DNA of 32,327 nt from DATNPH01 sp036703315 (GTDB lineage: Bacteria; Cyanobacteriota; Cyanobacteriia; Cyanobacteriales; Coleofasciculaceae): NCBI GenBank assembly GCA_036703315.1, contig DATNPH010000227.1:1-32327 (forward strand), given 5' to 3'. The position numbers and the translations under genes were made by a program. Under the pieces are notes generated by a model, which saw only the letters and a list, made by a program, of their open reading frames with translations, was not told the DNA's origin and did not search any database. Below, piece by piece: positions 32,132-32,327 of the stretch. Position 1 is the first letter of the stretch, and every line of letters begins with the position of its first letter.

Positions 32132-32327
32132 TTATTTCTGCGGTGGAAAGAAAAGAACAGGGTGCCAGCTACGACGCATCAACTCACCGGCAAAGCTACG
32201 CACAGGGAATTCAATGAGCTTGCCGAAGTTCTCGGAGGCGATCGCGATCGCGCTAATGTCAAATTCTAAAGCGGCGTCCAAAATCTCTGTATAGGGATCT
32301 CCCAGTCGCACTTGTGTATTGACTTGC
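32132..32327 (-). CDS. Universal stress protein-like, C-terminal fragment (cut by right edge)
   Basis: The minus-strand frame stops at TAA (complement of 32132-32134) and is open to the right edge; 64 residues are visible. It reads VRLGDPYTEILDAALEFDIS, then AIAIASENFGKLIEFPVRSFAGELMRRSWHPVLFFPPQK. The Gly-Asp-Pro start, the helix, the AIAIAS strand, the glycine-containing loop and FAGELMRRSWHPVLFFP match the last part of the Usp (UspA) nucleotide-binding-like fold. Its N-terminus lies outside the window. 92 bases separate its stop from the start of the haemagglutinin gene. Confidence 0.65.
   Translation of the reverse strand, partial: QVNTQVRLGDPYTEILDAALEFDISAIAIASENFGKLIEFPVRSFAGELMRRSWHPVLFFPPQK

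Overview
The window looks like a cyanobacterial chromosome segment, probably from a filamentous or otherwise repeat-rich lineage. The evidence is the very frequent HIP1 octamer GCGATCGC, heptanucleotide tandem repeats (TAACTAC, TAACCAC, TAATTAC), G-rich/C-rich palindromes that encode an LLKGGWGG-like peptide when read through, a cyanobacterial-type ctaA-ctaB / coxBAC locus, and several small proteins of a cyanobacterial type (a 68-residue zinc ribbon, a DUF6464-like protein, a DUF2259-like protein). No rRNA, tRNA, phage, transposase or CRISPR array is visible.

Layout. 1-905: a duplicated DUF559 endonuclease-like gene; the left copy is cut by the window edge. 946-1686 (-): a DUF3891 protein. 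1965-3965 (-): heme O synthase (ctaB) and heme A synthase (ctaA), divergent from 4650-8287 (+), the three core subunits of an A2-type aa3 cytochrome c oxidase. The two enzymes make the heme A that the oxidase needs, so this is one respiratory module read from a shared 0.7-kb divergent control region. 8434-9732 (-): a TAXI-type binding protein held by two membrane helices. 10014-10727 (+): a secreted DUF2259-like protein. 11001-13313 (-): a hybrid histidine kinase with two degenerate receivers. 13314-14219 is largely empty. 14220-16289 (+): a zinc ribbon, a zinc-type alcohol dehydrogenase and a secreted protein. 16290-16842: a possible MITE and a hairpin. 16843-19068: a small conserved protein (-), speD (+), a DUF6464-like membrane protein (+) and a Nudix hydrolase (-). 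19325-22878 (+): an enolase-superfamily dipeptide epimerase/N-acyl-Glu racemase, an overlapping DUF1611 P-loop protein, and a voltage-sensor-like ion channel with TrkA domains. 22941-27218 (+): a 67-residue protein, then a tight M48 metalloprotease / methyltransferase / beta-hydroxyacid-dehydrogenase-like cluster. 28205-32039 (-): a VOC protein and a 1103-residue filamentous-haemagglutinin-type exoprotein with about 24 repeats. The right edge holds the end of a universal-stress-type gene.

Most genes are housekeeping or of moderately known families. The less ordinary parts are: the epimerase/DUF1611 pair, which resembles a D-glutamate (DgcA/DgcN) module, next to a channel with a perfect seven-arginine S4 but no TVGYG filter; opposed heptamer arrays in both spacers of the oxidase operon; and repeated in-frame insertion of short repeat-like DNA into unrelated proteins (kinase receivers, dehydrogenase, M48 protease).
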